From LGRD01 sp031415135 (lineage in GTDB: Bacteria; Pseudomonadota; Gammaproteobacteria; Burkholderiales; Burkholderiaceae_C), in contig JANORB010000085.1 in NCBI GenBank assembly GCA_031415135.1, positions 1-44,800 on the forward strand: a stretch of DNA of 44,800 nt. Direction: 5' to 3'. The translations under genes were made by a program, and so were the position numbers. Shown here in pieces: positions 41,579 through 44,800 of this stretch (position 1 is the first letter of the stretch; the number at the start of each line of letters is the position of its first letter). Below the pieces are notes generated by a model, which was not told the DNA's origin, made no database searches, and saw only the letters and a list, made by a program, of their open reading frames with translations.

Positions 41579-42091
41579 TCAGGTTCGATCGGCATGGTCC
41601 TTGGGCTCGCACGCCGGGTCGGGGTAGTAGCCGGTGTCGGCCACGCGGCCGGCGGCGTCGATGCCGACCTGAAACCAGCGGCAGAACAGGGTGTCGAAAC
41701 GATAGGACCACACCGTCTGGCGCTGCCAGCTCAGCGTGGACTGCGCAGACGGGCGGCCCAGCGCCAGCAGCACATCTTCTTTGGGCGTGCCTTTCAGCAC
41801 CGCATTGAAACGCGCCTCGGTCAGCACCTGCGCCCAGCCGATTAAGCGGCCCTGGGCGTCGAAGTCGAGCATGTAGGTGTGCTTGCCATAAGGACCACGC
41901 GCAAACTCCAGCCGCCTGGCGCCGCCTGGCAGCGCGTAGTCGCCGGTCGGCGCCCCGAGCGCGCGGGTGGCGTCGGTCACCGAGGCGCCCGCCGTCAACG
42001 AAGGCGGGCCGTAGGTGGCGCAGCCCGGGCCGATCAAGGCGACCACGACGCCGGCGACCGTGCGCAGTTGATTCAACAAGCTCGCTTGCAT
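41579..42091 (-). CDS. BamE/SmpA-like outer-membrane lipoprotein
   Basis: The protein has 170 residues from the ATG at 42091, preceded by AAGGAGATGTG; longer frames are rejected for lack of such a site. A short hydrophobic leader ends in VALIGPGCATYG. The Cys is a likely lipid site, though the -2 Pro makes the lipobox non-standard. Two repeats follow, each with a small-x-G-P pattern (VTDATRALGAPTGDY and KEDVLLALGRPSAQS) as in BamE/SmpA/OmlA folds. The function is unknown. It is divergent from the MBL gene. Confidence 0.75.
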   Translation of the reverse strand: MQASLLNQLRTVAGVVVALIGPGCATYGPPSLTAGASVTDATRALGAPTGDYALPGGARRLEFARGPYGKHTYMLDFDAQGRLIGWAQVLTEARFNAVLKGTPKEDVLLALGRPSAQSTLSWQRQTVWSYRFDTLFCRWFQVGIDAAGRVADTGYYPDPACEPKDHADRT

Positions 42092-42173
42092 CACATCTCC
42101 TTGGGCCGCGCTGTGGGGAGGTCGCTGGCTGGATGGTCCATAGAATGCCCGGATCATTCTCCGATTGCCCGCC

Positions 42174-43130
42174 ATGCGCACGCCACCGCCGTTTGTCCAG
42201 GTCATCGAGCATGGCATCCACGTCATCGACACCGGGTTTCAGCGTCCGATGTTCGATGCCGCCTACCTGGTGGTCGAGGCGGGGCGCGCCGCCTTTGTCG
42301 ACACCGGTACCAACCATTCGGTTCCGCGCCTGCTCGCCGCGCTGGCGGCGGCCGGCCTGCCGGTCGACGCGGTGGACTACGTCATCGCCACCCATGTGCA
42401 CCTGGACCATGCCGGCGGCGCGGGCCTGTTGATGCGGCACCTGCCCGGCGCCCGGCTGGTGGTGCACCCGCGCGGCGCGCCGCACCTGATCGACCCGCAG
42501 CGGCTGGCCGATGGCGCGCGCGCCGTGTAGGGCGACGCCGAGTGCGAGCGCTCCTACGGCGACGTGATCGGCGTCGCCGCCGACCGCATGCTGCAGACCA
42601 CCGACGGCATGCTGCTGACGCTGGCGGGGCGCGCCCTGAGCTTCATCGACACCCCCGGCCACGCGCGCCACCACCATTGCATCTGGGACGAGCGCAGCCG
42701 CGGCTTTTTCACCGGCGACACCTTCGGTCTGTCGTATCGCGAGTTCGACACCGAACGCGGCGCCTGGCTGCTGCCGACCACGACGCCGGTGCAGTTCGAT
42801 CCCGAGGCGCTGCGCGCATCGGTGCGGCGCCTGCTGGCGTTTGAGCCCGAGCGCATGTACCTCACGCACTACGGGCCGGTGGGCGACGTGCAACGGCTCG
42901 GTGCCGACTTTCTGCTGCAACTGGATCAGATCGTGGCGCTGGGCGAATCGGTTCGCGCGCAGGCGGACCGGCACGCTGCGCTAAAAAAAGGTCTGCTGGA
43001 AATCTGCGTGGCCGGTGCCCAGCGCAACGCCTGCCGCCTGGCGCGCGCCGAGGTGGAGGCGCTGCTCGCGCTCGACATCGAACTCAATGCGCAGGGCCTG
43101 GGCATCTGGCTCGACCGGACCGCCGCATGA
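42174..43130 (+). pseudogene. Metallo-beta-lactamase-fold hydrolase interrupted by TAG at codon 119
   Basis: An ATG at 42174 opens a 317-codon frame that reads as one MBL-fold protein except for TAG at 42528-42530. The first half has the metal motif THVHLDHAGGAG. After the stop, the same frame continues with GDAECERSYGD, the TPGHARHHH and GFFTGDTFG segments (third His and bridging Asp) and YLTHYGP (last His). No frameshift is needed, only one base change, most simply from a TAC or TAT tyrosine codon. All metal ligands survive. It overlaps the SDR gene as ATGA. It may be a recent nonsense mutation, a sequencing error or rare readthrough. Confidence 0.85.
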
Positions 43131-43912
43131 CCGCAGTGCAGTTTCACCTCGAAGGGCAAGTGGCCGTGGTCACCGGTGCGGCTCAGGGCATCGGCGCGGC
43201 CTGCGCCGAGCGGCTCGCCCGCGACGGGGCGTCGGTGGCCTTGTGGGACATCGATTCCATGGCCGGCGAGGCGCTCGCGTCTGCGCTGCGCGGGCGTGGT
43301 CACCGTGCCGCTTTCATGCACTGCAACGTCGCCGACAAATCCGCGGTCGATGCGGCGCTGGCCGCGACGCTGCAGACCTTCGGGCGCGTCGACGCGCTGA
43401 TCAACAACGCCGGCATCTTCAGGGCCGCCGACTTTCTGGACATCACCGAGGCCGACTGGGACGCGGTGATCGGCGTCAACCTGAAAGGCGCGTTCCTGGT
43501 CGGCCAGGCGGTCGCGCGCGCGATGGTCCCAACCGGCGGCGGGGCCATCGTCAACATGAGCTCGGTCAACGCGGTGATGGCCATTCCCGGCATCGCCAGC
43601 TACAACGCCAGCAAGGGCGGTGTGAACCAGCTGACGCGGGTGATGGCGCTGGCGCTGGCCGGGCACGGGATTCGCGTCAACGCCGTCGCGCCGGGCACCA
43701 TCGCCACCGAACTGGCGCGCCAGGCGGTGCTGGGCAGCGACGAGGCGAAGGCGCGCATCCTGAGCCGCACCCCGATGCAGCGGCTCGGAACGCCGGAAGA
43801 AGTGGCCGACGTGTGCGCGTTCCTGGTCAGCAGCGCGTCGAGCTACATGACCGGCGAGATCGTCTACGTCGATGGCGGACGGCTGGCGTTGAACTACACG
43901 GTGGCGCCTTGA
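43127..43912 (+). CDS. Short-chain dehydrogenase/reductase
   Basis: This is a classical SDR of 261 residues. The NAD(P) loop is TGAAQGIG at 16-23, and NNAG is present at 93-96. The catalytic triad is seen as Ser145/146 in MSSVN, Tyr159 and Lys163 in YNASKGG. The Asp at residue 41 in ALWDID favours NAD over NADP. It resembles FabG/sugar- or hydroxyacid-oxidising SDRs, but the substrate cannot be assigned. Its ATG lies in the stop of the MBL gene, so the two were meant to be co-translated, and the nonsense codon upstream could lower its expression. Confidence 0.9.
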   Translation: MTAVQFHLEGQVAVVTGAAQGIGAACAERLARDGASVALWDIDSMAGEALASALRGRGHRAAFMHCNVADKSAVDAALAATLQTFGRVDALINNAGIFRAADFLDITEADWDAVIGVNLKGAFLVGQAVARAMVPTGGGAIVNMSSVNAVMAIPGIASYNASKGGVNQLTRVMALALAGHGIRVNAVAPGTIATELARQAVLGSDEAKARILSRTPMQRLGTPEEVADVCAFLVSSASSYMTGEIVYVDGGRLALNYTVAP

Positions 43913-43954
43913 CACGCGGCGCCGGCACGGCCCGAACCCTGGATCGAACGCCTG

Positions 43955-44523
43955 ATGTTCGAAGTGCTGTGTGTTTCGACGGGCGTGGTCTTCATCGGCG
44001 AGATGGGCGACAAGACGCAGCTGCTGGCGCTGCTGCTGGCGGCGCGCTTTCGCAAGCCGCTGCCCATCATCCTGGGCATCCTGGTGGCCACGCTGGCCAA
44101 CCACGCCGGTGCCGCGGCGCTGGGTGCGTGGTTGACACAGTTGCTCGACCCGCAATGGCTGCGCTGGGGGCTGGGGCTGTCGTTCCTTGCCGTGGCGGCA
44201 TGGATGCTGGTGCCCGTCGAGGCCGAGGACACCAGCGCCTCCTCCCACCAGCGCTGGGGCGTGTTCGGCATCACCGTGGTGGCGTTCTTCCTGGCCGAGA
44301 TGGGCGACAAGACGCAGATCGCCACCGTGATGCTGGCCGCGAAGTACCACTCGCTGGGTTGGGTCACCGCCGGCACCACGCTGGGCATGATGCTGGCCAA
44401 TGTGCCGGTGGTACTGTTCGGCGACCGGGTCGTGAAGTGGGTGCCGCTGGTCTGGGTGCGCCGCGTGGCGGCGCTGGTGTTCGCCGTGATGGGTTGCTGG
44501 TGTTGCTGGGTGTGGGCGGGTGA
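43955..44523 (+). CDS. TMEM165/GDT1 (UPF0016) cation transporter family, 3' frameshift
   Basis: This is an inner-membrane protein of about 190 residues with six predicted helices in two repeats, each with the family motif EMGDKT (IGEMGDKTQLLAL and LAEMGDKTQIATV). Relatives export Mn2+ or Ca2+ (MneA, Gdt1); Mn2+ is the likelier ion in bacteria. As read, the frame after VFAVMG becomes GCWCCWVWAG and has no stop, running on in frame to the window end. Adding one G to the GGG at 44491-44493 restores GLLVLLGVGG and a TGA at 44521-44523. I take that as the true end. It lies 42 bases after the SDR gene. Confidence 0.85.
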
Positions 44524-44572
44524 CGCGGGGTCAGGCTGCCCCAAGATTCCGCGATGCATGGAGGAGTTGTCT

Positions 44573-44800
44573 GTGAGGCTGATGTTTGTTGGTCTGGCCG
44601 CGCTGCTTGCTGGCCTGACCGGATGCTCGATCGCGCCCACCCATCCGTCGTTGACCACGGCGACGGCAAATTTGGCGCCGCTGATTCCGGTGCGCGATTT
44701 CGTTGCCGACCGCCAGGCCAGCGGCGGGCACCAGGTCTCGCCGGACGGCAAGAAACTGGCGTGGATGGGAGCGAACGGAATCCGACCCGCCGTCTGGGTC
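44573..44800 (+). CDS. S9-type peptidase lipoprotein, N-terminal part
   Basis: Only the first 76 codons are in the window. The start is a GTG at 44573 placed eight bases after GGAGG (44560-44564); an ATG at 44582 is an alternative. The leader LMFVGLAALLAGLTGCS is a lipoprotein signal with LTGC lipobox. The mature part IPVRDFVADRQASGGHQVSPDGKKLAW resembles the start of the beta-propeller of S9 prolyl-oligopeptidase/acylaminoacyl-peptidase proteins. The catalytic domain is outside the window, so the assignment is tentative. Confidence 0.65.
   Translation, partial: MRLMFVGLAALLAGLTGCSIAPTHPSLTTATANLAPLIPVRDFVADRQASGGHQVSPDGKKLAWMGANGIRPAVWV

Noticed and set aside
42528..42530. Programmed TAG decoding (pyrrolysine) in the MBL gene
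   Set aside because: No pyl genes or downstream element are seen and the organism type does not use pyrrolysine. A point change is simpler.
43015..44523. 502-codon frame overlapping SDR and GDT1 genes
   Set aside because: It is out of frame with the recognisable SDR and EMGDKT motifs. Only its last codons (LLVLLGVGG-stop) matter, as the original GDT1 ending.
43955..44800. Genuine GDT1-peptidase fusion protein
   Set aside because: The second part has its own GGAGG, start codon and lipoprotein signal, and the joining segment is Cys/Trp-rich nonsense explained by one missing base.

Overview
The window is about 45 kb of GC-rich chromosomal DNA. Gene content and order fit a beta-proteobacterium of the order Burkholderiales, probably Comamonadaceae or a close relative. 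The support is a truA-trpF-trpB-trpA-accD-folC-SPOR-cvpA-purF-metZ supraoperon with fimV just upstream, an sdhCDAB-sdhE-gltA cluster facing away from mdh, and a leuCDB-asd block. The genus cannot be fixed from this sequence alone. Almost everything is core metabolism. I see no prophage, insertion sequence, CRISPR array or defence island.

Layout. Positions 1-332 hold no recognisable gene apart from a possible gene tail and a bidirectional hairpin terminator. From 333 to 25,443 every gene is on the minus strand. Read in transcription order these are a GntR/HutC regulator, sdhC-sdhD-sdhA-sdhB-sdhE-gltA (TCA cycle), leuC-leuD-leuB (leucine) and asd (aspartate family). They continue with fimV, truA, trpF-trpB-trpA (tryptophan), accD (fatty acids), folC (folate), a SPOR-domain protein, cvpA, purF (purines), metZ (methionine) and gltX. 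The run ends with tRNA-Ala(TGC), tRNA-Glu(TTC) and tRNA-Asp(GTC). Many junctions are 4-base ATGA overlaps or gaps under 30 bases, so this stretch is a chain of operons. Glutamyl-tRNA synthetase directly precedes a tRNA-Glu.

From 25,664 most genes are on the plus strand: mdh, a CitE-like lyase, a small periplasmic protein, serC-serA (overlapping), a 1,272-residue hybrid sensor kinase, acnA and an AlkC-type DNA glycosylase. After these come a metallo-beta-lactamase-fold gene, an SDR oxidoreductase, a TMEM165/GDT1-type membrane protein and the start of an S9 peptidase lipoprotein. Amt, exonuclease I (sbcB) and a BamE-like lipoprotein lie on the minus strand within this half. Together gltA, sdhCDAB, mdh and acnA place several TCA-cycle genes in about 20 kb around one GntR-type regulator.

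The most unusual observations are these. FimV contains 39 consecutive prolines encoded by a CCACCG-type microsatellite. An in-frame TAG splits the metallo-hydrolase at codon 119. A probable one-base loss at the 3' end of the GDT1-family gene removes its stop and runs it in frame into the next gene. A 14-bp palindrome lies between gntR and mdh. A perfect 13-bp stem sits between two convergent genes and shares a core with a hairpin after mdh. I did not find a convincing previously undescribed system. The window looks like a conserved core region with a few lesions and regulatory details worth checking.
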